NCBI GenBank assembly: GCA_035502515.1
Contig: DATJUH010000443.1
Span: 1-21,468 of the forward strand
Direction: 5' to 3'
Origin: Fen-671 sp035502515
GTDB taxonomy: Bacteria; Actinomycetota; Acidimicrobiia; Acidimicrobiales; Palsa-688
Length of the DNA stretch: 21,468 nucleotides
Part shown: piece by piece, positions 6,368 to 15,034 of the stretch
Position numbering within the stretch: position 1 is the stretch's first letter
Layout of the letters: each line of letters starts with the position of its first letter
Position numbers and translations under genes: made by a program
Notes under the pieces: model-generated
The model's database searches: none
What the model was told of the DNA's origin: nothing
Seen by the model: only the letters and a program-made list of their open reading frames with translations

Positions 6368-7355
6368 CGCCGTCGCCAGCTGGCGACCCGACCACGACGT
6401 CGCCAACTTAGACACCGGCAAGGCGCAGCCAGGCGAGCCGGTATCGCCGGCCGTCCACACGATCGAGCTACGCAAGGAGTTCCGGGGGACCGTCGCATTG
6501 CGGGGGCTGTCGATGACGGTCGGCCGCGGTGAAGTCTTTGGCTTTCTGGGACCAAACGGGGCCGGCAAAACCACTGCGGTAAAGCTGTTGCTCGGGCTGA
6601 TACGACCGTCTTCGGGAGAGGCAATGGTGCTAGGTGCTCCCGCGGGCGACCGCGAGACGAGAAGACGGATCGGTTACTTGCCAGAGCTGTTCCGGTACCA
6701 GAGCTGGCTGTCGGCGCGAGAGGTACTGGCTTTGCACTGCCAGTTGTTGCAGTTGCCCCGGGCACAATTCGGGGGTTCGATAGAGGTGACCCTGGAAACG
6801 GTTGGTCTTTCGGAACGAGGGAACGACAAGGTGGGCACTTTCTCGAAAGGGATGCAGCAGCGGCTCGGCCTTGGCGTTGCCCTCCTCGGCCACCCTGAAC
6901 TCGTCGTCCTCGACGAGCCGACCAGCGCCCTCGACCCGCTCGGCCGTCACGACGTCCGTGAGGTCATCCGAAACCTTCGCTCGAGGGGGACCACCGTGTT
7001 TTTGAACACCCACCTCCTCGAGGAGGCCGAGCAGGTGTGCGACCGGGTATGTGTGATCGACCACGGACGGTCTGTCGCCATGGGCACATTGGCCGAGCTC
7101 GTCGGTCGGGCCTCGAGCGTACGACTGAAGATCTCCGGGTTGGGCGACGGGTGGTGGCGGGACTTCGCCCGCTTCGGCAATTGGAGGCCCGAAGGCGAAT
7201 GGCTGACCGTCGACCAGGTGGGCCCTCGGCTCATTCCCGAACTCGTCGACGCCATCGTCGGTATCGGAGGCCGGGTCGAGGCCGTGATCCCCGATCATAA
7301 AAGCCTCGAAGAGCGTTTCATCGAGCTGTTGAGGTCGCCGTGGGCGCAACTTTGA
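6345..7355 (+). CDS. ABC transporter ATP-binding protein
   Basis: A 336-residue cytoplasmic ATPase of the ABC-2 (DrrA/CcmA-like) exporter group. Walker A GPNGAGKTT is at about 69-77, the signature FSKGMQQR at 166-173, Walker B LVVLDEP at 186-192 and the switch histidine in NTHLLEE at about 223. The Q-loop region reads GYLPE. Residues 1-36 precede the domain and may be partly untranslated, but no better start is seen downstream. A C-terminal 90-residue extension after the nucleotide-binding domain is common in this group. It starts at GTG 6345 inside the anti-sigma gene and overlaps the permease gene by 16 nt, so it is the energising subunit for that permease. The substrate cannot be told. Confidence 0.92.
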   Translation: MSLNRSADAVASWRPDHDVANLDTGKAQPGEPVSPAVHTIELRKEFRGTVALRGLSMTVGRGEVFGFLGPNGAGKTTAVKLLLGLIRPSSGEAMVLGAPAGDRETRRRIGYLPELFRYQSWLSAREVLALHCQLLQLPRAQFGGSIEVTLETVGLSERGNDKVGTFSKGMQQRLGLGVALLGHPELVVLDEPTSALDPLGRHDVREVIRNLRSRGTTVFLNTHLLEEAEQVCDRVCVIDHGRSVAMGTLAELVGRASSVRLKISGLGDGWWRDFARFGNWRPEGEWLTVDQVGPRLIPELVDAIVGIGGRVEAVIPDHKSLEERFIELLRSPWAQL

Positions 7356-8182
7356 TAATTGCCCGCCTCACCATCCGGGAGTCGGTGCGCCGTTGGATCG
7401 TGGCTGCCTGCGCAGCGATCGCCCTCTGCCTCGTGGGGCTGAGCGCCTGGGGCTTCGATCGCCTCAGCCACACTCACCACATCACGTCCGGGGAAGTCGG
7501 GGTAGCGGTGCCTCAGTCGCTGATCCTGTTCATGTTCATGTTCAGCTTCGTCGTGGCGCTGAGCGCGTCCGCGATGGCATCGCCGGCAATTTCGGCCGAC
7601 ATCGAGTCCGGCATCCTCTACTCGGTCGTCACCCGCCCGGTCCGCCGGAGCGAGATCCTGGTGGGCAAGTGGTTGGGCCTGACGGCGGTCCTTTTGGCCT
7701 ATTCGGCCGTCGTATCCTTCCTGGAAATGGCCGTCGTGGACTGGGTCAGCGGCTACTTACCGCCGAACCCCGCGGCGGTGTGGGCCTACCTCTTCGCAGA
7801 AGGGGCACTGCTGCTCACACTGGCGCTGCTCCTGAGCACCCGGATATCAGCAATTGCGGCGGGTGTGATCGGCATCGCGCTGTTCGGCGGGGCCTGGCTG
7901 GCCGGGGTAGTCGGCACGCTGGGAGCCGACTTCGACATCAGCGAACTCGAGACGGTCGGCCAGGTCTCGAGGTACATATTTCCCACTGATGGCTTGTGGC
8001 GTGGCGCCATTTACTATCTCGAGCCACAGTCGTTCCTGGCCCAAGCGGTGGCCACATCGGACAAGGGCAACCCGTTCTTTGCTCAGAGCCCGCCCTCATG
8101 GGCCTACCTCTTGTGGGTGGTTGTCTGGTTCTCGGCAGTGCTGGCCGCGGGGTTGTTCAGTTTTCAACGCCGGGAGCTATAG
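7340..8182 (+). CDS. ABC-2 type permease
   Basis: A 280-residue integral membrane protein with about six hydrophobic segments: 19-38, 60-85, 114-135, 147-165, 167-190 and 253-275. It has the ABC-2 pattern of an early charged N-terminus (LTIRESVRRWIVA) and a cytoplasmic loop SGILYSVVTRPVRRSEILVGK between helices 2 and 3, typical of permeases that partner CcmA/DrrA ATPases. It starts at GTG 7340, overlapping the ATPase gene by 16 nt, and ends 15 bp before a convergent gene, so the operon ends here. With the ATPase it would form a homodimeric exporter of a lipid, peptide or drug-like compound. Link to the sigma pair: possible envelope-stress response. Confidence 0.88.
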   Translation: MGATLIIARLTIRESVRRWIVAACAAIALCLVGLSAWGFDRLSHTHHITSGEVGVAVPQSLILFMFMFSFVVALSASAMASPAISADIESGILYSVVTRPVRRSEILVGKWLGLTAVLLAYSAVVSFLEMAVVDWVSGYLPPNPAAVWAYLFAEGALLLTLALLLSTRISAIAAGVIGIALFGGAWLAGVVGTLGADFDISELETVGQVSRYIFPTDGLWRGAIYYLEPQSFLAQAVATSDKGNPFFAQSPPSWAYLLWVVVWFSAVLAAGLFSFQRREL

Positions 8183-8197
8183 GACGGGCCAAGCCGC

Positions 8198-9196
8198 TCA
8201 GGAAAGGTCGAGAAGGCCTGACACGGGACGTCCCCCGTCGCCCGACGTTACCCGGTCAAGCCCGGACATCAACTCGGCGACCGCAAGTGCGTGCTCCATA
8301 GGAGAGACGATCGCCGCGACGTCACCGTCCCGGGCCGCCTTCAGGAACGCCTGCAGCTCGTGCTCATAAGATTCCTCGTAGGAAGGCAACGGAAAGCGGT
8401 GCGAGCCAGATAACCGCCGCGCCAGCGTGGCACTCCTCCAGGAATAGGTGGCGCCGCCCCCGGTACCGAGGACCTTCACCGTAAATGTCCACGGGTCCGA
8501 CGTGTCGTCATCCATGGCGAAGGAGGCGAAGAGTTGGGCCACCGTCCGGGGTTCGTACTCCCAGACCATCCAGGCCTGGTCGTCATCGGCCAGCTTCTTC
8601 CAGCCGGGATCAGCCCGTCCGGCGTAGATCCGTGCCGGTCGCCCGAGCATGGCGTAGGTCAGGTAGGAGTGGTGGACCATGACTTCTTCGAGTACGCCCG
8701 AATACCTGGCAGCCAGCTCCTCTTCGTGCTTGAGGACATAAACGACCCACATAGCACGGACTTCGCCGAGTTCGTCGCGCCGCGCCATCCTCAGCAGCCG
8801 TCCGAACTCCGGTTGGTAGGCGTAGTTGTGCCCGGGCATGCAGACAAGGCCGCAGTTTTCAGCCATCTCAATCAAGTGAGCGCAGCCTGGCGCGCTGGCG
8901 ACGGGCTTTTCGACGAGGACGTGCTTGCCTGCGGAAAGCGCCTTGGCTGCCACGTCCTCGTGTGAGTGGCTCGGTGAGAGCACGAATACGGCATCGACTC
9001 CAGGCGAATTGACGAGCTCGTCGAGGTCCGGGTAGGCGGGCACGCCCCACTCGCCGGACCTGCCGGCGGCGAGCTTGTGGTCAGGGTCGAACAGCCCGAC
9101 CAACTTCGCCTCCCCGTTGGCCACCAACGCACGATGATGGAGCTCGGCGACCACCCCCGCGCCGGCGAAGGCGACGCCGAAGCTAGACGATGGCAA
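8198..9196 (-). CDS. Gfo/Idh/MocA family NAD(P)-dependent oxidoreductase
   Basis: A 332-residue sugar oxidoreductase. The N-terminal Rossmann domain shows GVAFAGAGVVAELHHRAL (G12-A-G14-V-V-A). The family motif EKPVA at about 96-100 carries the lysine that contacts cofactor and substrate, and the C-terminal domain provides the substrate-binding sheet. Characterised members oxidise hydroxyls of pyranoses, inositols or sugar acids, or reduce ketosugars. The start is TTG 9196, the only start reaching the Rossmann strand, overlapping the cyclase gene by 14 nt; translation is probably coupled. It is the last gene of the carbohydrate operon. It could oxidise the released sugar to a lactone or 3-keto form, but the substrate is unknown. 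A second-domain catalytic histidine motif is plausible (MVHHSYLTYAMLG) but not proven. Confidence 0.9.
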   Translation of the reverse strand: MPSSSFGVAFAGAGVVAELHHRALVANGEAKLVGLFDPDHKLAAGRSGEWGVPAYPDLDELVNSPGVDAVFVLSPSHSHEDVAAKALSAGKHVLVEKPVASAPGCAHLIEMAENCGLVCMPGHNYAYQPEFGRLLRMARRDELGEVRAMWVVYVLKHEEELAARYSGVLEEVMVHHSYLTYAMLGRPARIYAGRADPGWKKLADDDQAWMVWEYEPRTVAQLFASFAMDDDTSDPWTFTVKVLGTGGGATYSWRSATLARRLSGSHRFPLPSYEESYEHELQAFLKAARDGDVAAIVSPMEHALAVAELMSGLDRVTSGDGGRPVSGLLDLS

Positions 9197-10022
9197 TTGG
9201 CCGCACCCAGGACCCGGAGGCGCCGGTCAAGCGGAGGGGCAAGCACACGAACATCGCCTCACTGACTTCGTCGCGTCCGACCTCTTCGAGATTGAGGTTT
9301 TCGATGAGATGCACACCTCGCTCTACCAGCATGGCCTGGTGGGTTGTCCGACCGGGATCGGTGAACGGTAGCGGCTCGGTACCGGTGGTGTCCGTCCCGA
9401 GGACGGCCATCCCCCGGTCGAACAACCAGATGGCGGCGTCCACGCCGACGCCAGGTTGGGCCCTCTGGTAGGCCTCGTTGTCGACGCCGTACTCCCGCAC
9501 TTTTCCGGTACGCACAAGCACCGCGTCGCCCGGCCGAAGCTGGACCTTCTGGTCCCGCGCGGCGCCTTCGAGGTCGCGGACGCCCACCTCGTAACCGTCG
9601 GGCAGCGGGTCGGCGACGCGCGCCGCAATGTCGAGCACCACTGCCCGCGTGACGATCGGGGCGACAGAACCAATACCATCGCTCTTGAACCCATCGGCGC
9701 TGAACACTTCGGTGAAGTCACACCCCCCGAACATCGTCATGCCCGACGTCGCGTGCATCAGACCGTCAATGTGAGTACCGATATGCGGCGTGCCCCCGAC
9801 GGACTCCGCCGCATATTGGTACAACCCCTCATGTCCGGGTTCGGGCAGGTGCACCCAGCGGAACGAGAACGGGTCGAACTCTCCCGAGGGCCCTTGCGGC
9901 ACTGACGAGTTCAGGTCCAGCCCCAGGTCGTAAACGCGCCCTGTCCTGACAAGATTTGTCGCCGCTAAAACGTGCTCGGCCCCGACACGTTCGAGAGCAC
10001 GCGTGACACCTTTCGCGTCCAT
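9183..10022 (-). CDS. Cyclase-family metal-dependent hydrolase
   Basis: A 279-residue protein of the putative cyclase family (PF04199, kynurenine-formamidase-like). The metal-binding signature H80-I-G-T-H84-I-D86-G-L-M-H90 is complete, and DAVLVRTGKVREYG and MAVLGTDTTG match conserved active-site loops. Known members hydrolyse cyclic or amide substrates (kynurenine formamidase, isatin hydrolase) using a Zn or Mn centre. Here the gene lies between a sugar-acid dehydratase and a sugar oxidoreductase, so hydrolysis of a sugar lactone or a related ring is a reasonable guess rather than tryptophan breakdown; no other kynurenine genes are near. It starts at ATG 10022, 10 nt after the preceding stop, and overlaps the oxidoreductase gene by 14 nt. 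Confidence 0.88.
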   Translation of the reverse strand: MDAKGVTRALERVGAEHVLAATNLVRTGRVYDLGLDLNSSVPQGPSGEFDPFSFRWVHLPEPGHEGLYQYAAESVGGTPHIGTHIDGLMHATSGMTMFGGCDFTEVFSADGFKSDGIGSVAPIVTRAVVLDIAARVADPLPDGYEVGVRDLEGAARDQKVQLRPGDAVLVRTGKVREYGVDNEAYQRAQPGVGVDAAIWLFDRGMAVLGTDTTGTEPLPFTDPGRTTHQAMLVERGVHLIENLNLEEVGRDEVSEAMFVCLPLRLTGASGSWVRPIAIV

Positions 10023-10032
10023 AAGGCAGCCG

Positions 10033-11175
10033 TTAGTCCTTGTACCGCCGGCGTGCGTCTTTGGCGATCGTGGACGACGCCCCCGGTTTGGACGGCAGCG
10101 TGATGGTGCCCTTCGCCAATTGGACAGGGTGCTCGAAAACTTCGAGCCCCCACGGGAGATATTCGATCATAGGTACTCGTGCGGGACTGGTAGCGGCCAC
10201 CAGGTGTTGGTGGACTTGCATCATGTCACCGGCGTGAGGGATCACGGCACGGGCCGCGGACTGCGCGGCACTGGCCACCCGCAACCACTCGCTGATACCG
10301 GCAACCCGGGTGACGTCGACTTGAACGATGTCAACCGCGGAGAGGGCCAAGAAGTTGGCGAACGCTTCTGCACTGTAGACATTCTCACCGAGGGCTATAG
10401 GAACAGGGCTTTTCGCGCACAGAGCGGCGTGCCCTACTACGTCGTCGGGGTGCAAGGGCTCCTCCATCCAGCCGACGTCCAGGCGGGCAAACTCACTCGC
10501 GCACCGTCGGGCGGTCATCAGATCCCATTTCTGGTTTACGTCAACCATGAGGCTGACGTCTTTTGGCAGTGCTTCCCGGACACGCCTGACCCGTTCGACG
10601 TCGACCCGCGGATCTGGGCCACCCACTTTCATTTTCACCGAGTTCCAGCCGGCTTCGACCATGGCCAATGTGTCTTCGACGAGTTCGTCGACCGTGAAGT
10701 TCAACCATCCGCCGTCGGTGTTGTACGTCTCGACCTGGCGGTGGCGACCGCCGAGCAGTTGCCAAAGCGGTATGCCCGCCCGCTGAGCGGCTAGATCCCA
10801 TAGCGCCATATCGACCATGCCCAGACCGATGTGGGTGACTCCCGCCCGTCCCACCCAGTGCAGCGGCGACCAGTACATGGCGTCCCATAGCTCGCCTATG
10901 GCACGGGCGTCTCGCCCCGTAATGAGCGGTCCCATGTACTTGTCGATGGAACTCAAGACGAGATCCTGTCCTTCCCAGATCCCCGAGTACCCGGTCCCGG
11001 TCAGGCCGTCGCTGGTCGAGACTTCCACGACAGGGATGTTCCAGTGAGTGCGCACGTACAATGCATCGGCGATCTGGCGCCGAAGCGGGACGTGAAGATT
11101 GTACGTGACCACCCGTTCGATCGGAGAGGGCGACGTGCCGGCCGCCTGGTCGGCGAGAAGCTGGTCGACAGTCAC
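10033..11175 (-). CDS. Mandelate racemase/muconate lactonizing family, probable sugar-acid dehydratase
   Basis: A 380-residue enolase-superfamily enzyme of the mandelate racemase subgroup. Catalytic K-M-K is at about 181-183 (SVKMKVGG), metal ligands at D212 (LMVDVNQKWD), E238/239 (WMEEPLHPDD) and E264 (ALGENVYS), and the D287/H314 dyad (VQVDVTRV, IPHAGDMMQ) is spaced 27 residues apart as in mandelate racemase. It would abstract an alpha proton from a carboxylate; most such enzymes in sugar loci dehydrate aldonates to 2-keto-3-deoxy acids. The start is GTG 11175, because GAGG lies 8 nt upstream and it forms a GTGA overlap with the regulator's stop; an in-frame ATG at 11226 inside the regulator gene is less likely. 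The specific sugar acid cannot be read from sequence. Confidence 0.92.
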   Translation of the reverse strand: MTVDQLLADQAAGTSPSPIERVVTYNLHVPLRRQIADALYVRTHWNIPVVEVSTSDGLTGTGYSGIWEGQDLVLSSIDKYMGPLITGRDARAIGELWDAMYWSPLHWVGRAGVTHIGLGMVDMALWDLAAQRAGIPLWQLLGGRHRQVETYNTDGGWLNFTVDELVEDTLAMVEAGWNSVKMKVGGPDPRVDVERVRRVREALPKDVSLMVDVNQKWDLMTARRCASEFARLDVGWMEEPLHPDDVVGHAALCAKSPVPIALGENVYSAEAFANFLALSAVDIVQVDVTRVAGISEWLRVASAAQSAARAVIPHAGDMMQVHQHLVAATSPARVPMIEYLPWGLEVFEHPVQLAKGTITLPSKPGASSTIAKDARRRYKD

Positions 11176-11927
11176 CGCACAAGCCTCGCCAGCCGCGCTT
11201 CCGAATTGTCGATGTGGTTCTGGCAAGCCAATATCAGCTCCTTGTAATTGCCGGCGGCGACCGCTTCGAGGATGGCGCCATGCTCCAATTTCGCTTCCGC
11301 ATAGTCAATTACGCCCGCCCCGGCGTAGAGCCGTGAGACGTGAAGGTGGAAGTTGAGGGCCTTCCAACTCGCTTCGAGGAAGGGGTTCTTCGCCAAAGCC
11401 ATGACTGTGGCGTGGAACTGGGCATCGGCGCGCGTGAAATCGAAATAGTCCGCATAACGGGGGCCGTGGGGAGACGAGCGGGCCATATGTTCGAGCTCCG
11501 ACAGCTGTTTGAGCTCGTCCGGGGAGGCCTTGACCCGTGGGCGGCCGCTGTGGGCGGAGCGAGCGGCACGGAGGGCGCCGATCTCAATTACACGACGAGC
11601 GGCGTACAGCTCATGGAACTCCACTTCGTTAAGGGCCGCCGCCACCCGATAACCGCGGTTGGCATCGAGGCTGATCACCCCCTGCGTATGCAACCGGGCC
11701 AGCGCCTCCCGCACCGGTGTGGCGCTCATCCCCAACTGAGACGCGGCCGTCTTGATGTCGAGACGGGACCCGCCACCGAGCCGGCCCTCCGAGATGGCCT
11801 CCAGTAGGCCGTTGTAGGCGATGTCGACCATGCTCACCCAGGATTGACGGGGCCGGGCGAAATTATTGCCGGCGATTACTGCACCCGGAGTCACGGCGCC
11901 ATCAGAAGGCGCGCTGCCGGGGATCAC
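11172..11927 (-). CDS. GntR-family regulator, FCD subfamily
   Basis: A 251-residue transcription regulator. Residues about 33-95 form the winged helix (AYNGLLEAISEGRLGGGSRL, then AASQLGMSATPVREALARLH and the wing QGVISLDANRGYRV). The C-terminal part is an all-helical FCD ligand-binding domain (DFTRADAQFHATVMALAKNP, SRLYAGAG, EHGAILEAVAAGN) with conserved Asp/His metal-ligand positions. FCD regulators usually repress sugar-acid or carboxylate catabolism and are released by a pathway metabolite. It begins at GTG 11927 in a GTGA overlap with the DUF6259 gene; a later ATG (MVDIAYNG) is possible, since the first 30 residues are not conserved in the family. It is internal to the operon it presumably controls. 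Confidence 0.9.
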   Translation of the reverse strand: MIPGSAPSDGAVTPGAVIAGNNFARPRQSWVSMVDIAYNGLLEAISEGRLGGGSRLDIKTAASQLGMSATPVREALARLHTQGVISLDANRGYRVAAALNEVEFHELYAARRVIEIGALRAARSAHSGRPRVKASPDELKQLSELEHMARSSPHGPRYADYFDFTRADAQFHATVMALAKNPFLEASWKALNFHLHVSRLYAGAGVIDYAEAKLEHGAILEAVAAGNYKELILACQNHIDNSEARLARLVR

Positions 11928-14047
11928 TGCGCCGCACCCCAGGCGATAACGACGAGCTCGTCGGGGGCAACACTCACATCTACCTCCGTGCCCACGACTT
12001 CAGCCGGTTCACCCGGCCGGAAGAGCCGTAGCTCACCTTCGAGTGACCCGAGCTTCAAGTGACCTTTGAGAGGGACGGTCTGGAAGTGGTTCAGGACTAC
12101 CGCTCCCCCGGCCTGGCCGAGGCTACGGTGGACCGAGCAATGCAGGCTCTCGTCCGTCTCCAGCTCGAGACCGACCTCGGCTGGTTCGGCGAGCCGGCTG
12201 TCCCACAAGACCGGGCTGAGCTGACGACGCAATGACAACACAGTGTTAACGTAGCCAGCCAGCTCCGGGGCGTCCGACGCGTTTCCATGAAGGCAGCCCA
12301 TTTCGAGGTTGATCACGTGGCCATAACGGACGCAGTTGTTCACCATGGAGCGGTCGAACTTGCCGACGATGCAGCTCGTCTGGCAGAACTCGGGGAAGGC
12401 GACTGCCGTCGTGGGCAGGTGGGTTTCACTGAAAAAGCGCGAGTACGACGCGTCGATGAAGGGCATGGCTCTATCCCAATGAGACTCCCCCGCCAGCGCC
12501 AGCTCGCCGGGCCGCGCCACAACTTGACGGTAAAGGCGCTCGAGGACGGCCCACGCGCCCTTCATCACGGCTTCGTCGGCGCCGGCTGGGAGCCCGGGTG
12601 CATAGTCCACGGCCAAGCCGGCGCCGAGCTTGTCGATCTGGAGGCCGTCCGCCCCCAGGTCGATCGCGCCCTGGAGTTGTCGCGTGATTATCTGGCCGAA
12701 GGCCTCATGGGCCGGGTCCATGACCACCATGCGGGACTCGCACTCGCCGGCCAGCCCGAGCAGCGTGTGGTACTCCCAGCCCACGGTGTTGCGAGCGAAG
12801 CCACGTGGGTCCTTGACCGCATAGCGGTCGAGCTCGTCCCGGTACCAGCCCGTCTCGATGTTCGCCCACTGAAGGTTGGCGAAGAGGAGTACATGGACAC
12901 CAAGTTGACGGCAACGGGCAATGGCCGAACGGAGGTCCCCTTCGGAGCCGAGGACGGGGTCGGGCCGGTAATCGGGGTAGTTGCGGTCGATGCCCCCGGC
13001 ATGCCAACCATCGAGCTGCAAGACGTGAATACCGGCGCTACGGGCGGCTTCGGCGAGGCGCGGCAGATCCTCGAACCGCACGTTGACCGTGCCCTCTGGA
13101 TAGTTGATGATCGTGGATTGCCAGGCATCTTGCTTGGAGAGCCAGCTATTGCGCTTGTCGACCGGGATGGGCATGACCTGGTCGAACCACTGCCGGTAAT
13201 GCTGGGCTGCTTGCCACCATGTCCCAGTGTGAAAGCGTAATGTCACGGGCGCGGCCTCCCATCGGGCGCCGCGCCGGACGAAGGGAAAACGAGACCATCC
13301 AAGCGTCATGGCCACCGGTTCCTCACCGGCCTCGTGCCGGCTCGGCCAACACTGGCGACCACCCCGCCAAGCCGTGCAAGGGAACAGTTGAGCGTAAACG
13401 GCGCTAATCGCGCCGGCGGGCCGCTCGTCCAGGTCGGCTAGGGTCACACCCACCCGGCGGGAGGCGTCGTAGATGTCGAGCCACGGCATCGACATCCGCC
13501 GCGGGTACTCTGCGAACCACACCGGCTCGGCGGGGCCGAGGTAAGAGCCCGGGAATTCCTCGTAAACGGGCCATTCGACCCCGGTGCCAACCCAGTTCGC
13601 GTGATGGGCCCGCCACTCGCCGGGCGTCTCCCGCCCGTCGATACCGCCGATAGCGGGACAGAGCACCTCTTCCACGGTGAGGGACGTATTGTTTTCGACC
13701 GAGGCACGGAACTCGACACAGTCCGGGCCAACTTGGACTCGTAGCCGGAAAGCGACGTCGAAGGTGCCCTCACTGCTCGTGAGCCCCGTCCATTCGAGCA
13801 CTGCCTCGTCGCCATCTGGGCCGACGTCCATCCTGGCCAGCTGTTGCCGGCTCCCCTCTATATAGTGACCCCGGCGGTGAGGAAGGGGCAGCAGGATCCG
13901 AAAGTTTTCGCACAGGCGTGGCTCGGTCACCAGATCGATATCCAGGCCCCGGTGCCGCACGGTAATGAGCTCGCCGTGGTCCCTGCCCAGCTCGACCTCG
14001 ACCTGGCCATTACGCAACGAGACCGTTTCCACCTCATGCACCTCCAT
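11924..14047 (-). CDS. DUF6259-type TIM-barrel glycosidase-like protein
   Basis: A 707-residue soluble protein without signal peptide. Residues 1-290 form a beta-rich N-terminal domain. Residues about 300-560 look like a glycosidase TIM barrel: WQSTIINYPEGTVNVRF, HVLQLDGWHAGGIDRNYP (D346), HVLLFANLQWANIETGWY, GADGLQIDKLG (D472, nucleophile-like position) and LALAGESHWD (E521). A C-terminal beta domain ends with LVVIAWGAAQ. I recognise it as the DUF6259 family, related in layout to clan GH-D enzymes (GH27/31/36), but no activity is known to me. Being cytoplasmic and following a sugar importer, it probably cleaves the imported glycoside. It starts at ATG 14047 after a 138-nt gap from the permease gene, where I see no clear promoter, and overlaps the regulator by a GTGA. 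Confidence 0.8.
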   Translation of the reverse strand: MEVHEVETVSLRNGQVEVELGRDHGELITVRHRGLDIDLVTEPRLCENFRILLPLPHRRGHYIEGSRQQLARMDVGPDGDEAVLEWTGLTSSEGTFDVAFRLRVQVGPDCVEFRASVENNTSLTVEEVLCPAIGGIDGRETPGEWRAHHANWVGTGVEWPVYEEFPGSYLGPAEPVWFAEYPRRMSMPWLDIYDASRRVGVTLADLDERPAGAISAVYAQLFPCTAWRGGRQCWPSRHEAGEEPVAMTLGWSRFPFVRRGARWEAAPVTLRFHTGTWWQAAQHYRQWFDQVMPIPVDKRNSWLSKQDAWQSTIINYPEGTVNVRFEDLPRLAEAARSAGIHVLQLDGWHAGGIDRNYPDYRPDPVLGSEGDLRSAIARCRQLGVHVLLFANLQWANIETGWYRDELDRYAVKDPRGFARNTVGWEYHTLLGLAGECESRMVVMDPAHEAFGQIITRQLQGAIDLGADGLQIDKLGAGLAVDYAPGLPAGADEAVMKGAWAVLERLYRQVVARPGELALAGESHWDRAMPFIDASYSRFFSETHLPTTAVAFPEFCQTSCIVGKFDRSMVNNCVRYGHVINLEMGCLHGNASDAPELAGYVNTVLSLRRQLSPVLWDSRLAEPAEVGLELETDESLHCSVHRSLGQAGGAVVLNHFQTVPLKGHLKLGSLEGELRLFRPGEPAEVVGTEVDVSVAPDELVVIAWGAAQ

Positions 14048-14185
14048 TGCCTCTCGGCTGTCGCTGGTCCCCTACCGCCGTAAATACAAGTACAAGACTG
14101 CCACCGTTCGATATGCCCCAGGCTGTCCAGGGCGGCCCGGCACGCCACAAGCGCAGCCCGACGGGACCGGGCCCGGCCCGCCCCT

Positions 14186-15034
14186 TCATCGTTGTGCCCG
14201 GGAAGCGCTGAGAACCACGCCCCGCATAAAGTACTTGCGGAGGGCGAAGAAAAAGATCATCGGGACGACGACTCCGATGGCCGCCCCCGCCATCAACTGC
14301 CCGTACGGCTGGTCATAAGTCCCGATCAGCCCGGCCAGGGCCACCGGGATCGTAGCCATGCTGTTGGTCCTCAGTACGACCAGGGGCCAGAACAGGTTGC
14401 TCCAGCTCAGGCTGAAGAGCAGGATACCAAGGGATGCGGCCGCAGGTAGGACGACCGGCATGACCATGCTGCGCACGATCCTGAGCTCGCCCGCGCCATC
14501 CAACCTGGCCGCCTCGAGCATCTCCGAGGAAACGACCTGGGAGATGGCCGTGCGCATGTAGAAAAGCCCGAGCGCCGGGGCGATGGCGGGGATGATCACG
14601 GCCTGGTAGCTGTTGATCCACCCGAGACGGTCCATAATTATGAAGAGGGGAACGGCCGTGATCTGGCTCGGGATGGCCGCAGTGGCCAGAAGTACGTAAA
14701 AAATACCGGTCTTGAACTTGAAGCTGAACTTGGCGAAGGCATATCCGGCGCAGGTGCACAGCAATACCGCGCCAAAGGCGGTCAGGCCGCCTATGACCAC
14801 CGAGTTGAGCAGAGCACGCCAAATTTGCGCGGCCGCATTCAGCTGGCTCAGGTTTGACCCCAGATATGGCCCGAAGAAGAAGTGGGGAGGGAAGGAGAAG
14901 ATCTGGCTGTCGTGCCAGCTGGCCCAGACCAATGTCAGCCAGACGGGCACCAGGAAGCACCCGAGCGCCACGACGACAATGGCGATAACAATCGCACGCT
15001 GCCAAACATGAGGCAGGTCGCTGGTCGCTCTCAT
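14186..15034 (-). CDS. Sugar ABC transporter permease (CUT1, MalG-type)
   Basis: A 282-residue inner membrane permease with six predicted helices. The EAA loop that contacts the ATPase is visible as EMLEAARLDGAGELRIVRSMV, and the C-terminal segment YFMRGVVLSASRAQR is typical of MalG-type proteins. A conserved AIPSQITAVPLFIIMDRLG precedes the loop. The start is set at ATG 15034, which forms an ATGA overlap with the stop of the upstream permease; ATG 15040 is equally in frame. It forms a heterodimeric channel with the neighbouring MalF-type subunit. No ATPase gene is in the cluster, so a shared MsiK-like ATPase is likely, as is common in actinobacteria. Confidence 0.93.
   Translation of the reverse strand: MRATSDLPHVWQRAIVIAIVVVALGCFLVPVWLTLVWASWHDSQIFSFPPHFFFGPYLGSNLSQLNAAAQIWRALLNSVVIGGLTAFGAVLLCTCAGYAFAKFSFKFKTGIFYVLLATAAIPSQITAVPLFIIMDRLGWINSYQAVIIPAIAPALGLFYMRTAISQVVSSEMLEAARLDGAGELRIVRSMVMPVVLPAAASLGILLFSLSWSNLFWPLVVLRTNSMATIPVALAGLIGTYDQPYGQLMAGAAIGVVVPMIFFFALRKYFMRGVVLSASRAQR

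Noticed and set aside
9183..10022. Kynurenine formamidase of tryptophan degradation
   Set aside because: The fold family fits, but no kynureninase or dioxygenase gene is nearby and the gene is embedded in a sugar operon.
10003..10794. Plus-strand open frame of 263 codons opposite the MR-family gene
   Set aside because: Antisense to a gene with complete catalytic motifs; no ribosome binding site or family pattern.
12287..13240. Long plus-strand open frame (317 codons) inside the DUF6259 gene
   Set aside because: It lies fully antisense to a strongly motif-supported gene and has low-complexity His/Gly/Asp-rich composition; long antisense frames are common in GC-rich DNA.
14085..14096. Direct repeat TACAAGTACAAG upstream of the DUF6259 gene as an operator
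   Set aside because: It is a short direct repeat rather than a dyad, and does not resemble the palindrome at the main promoter.
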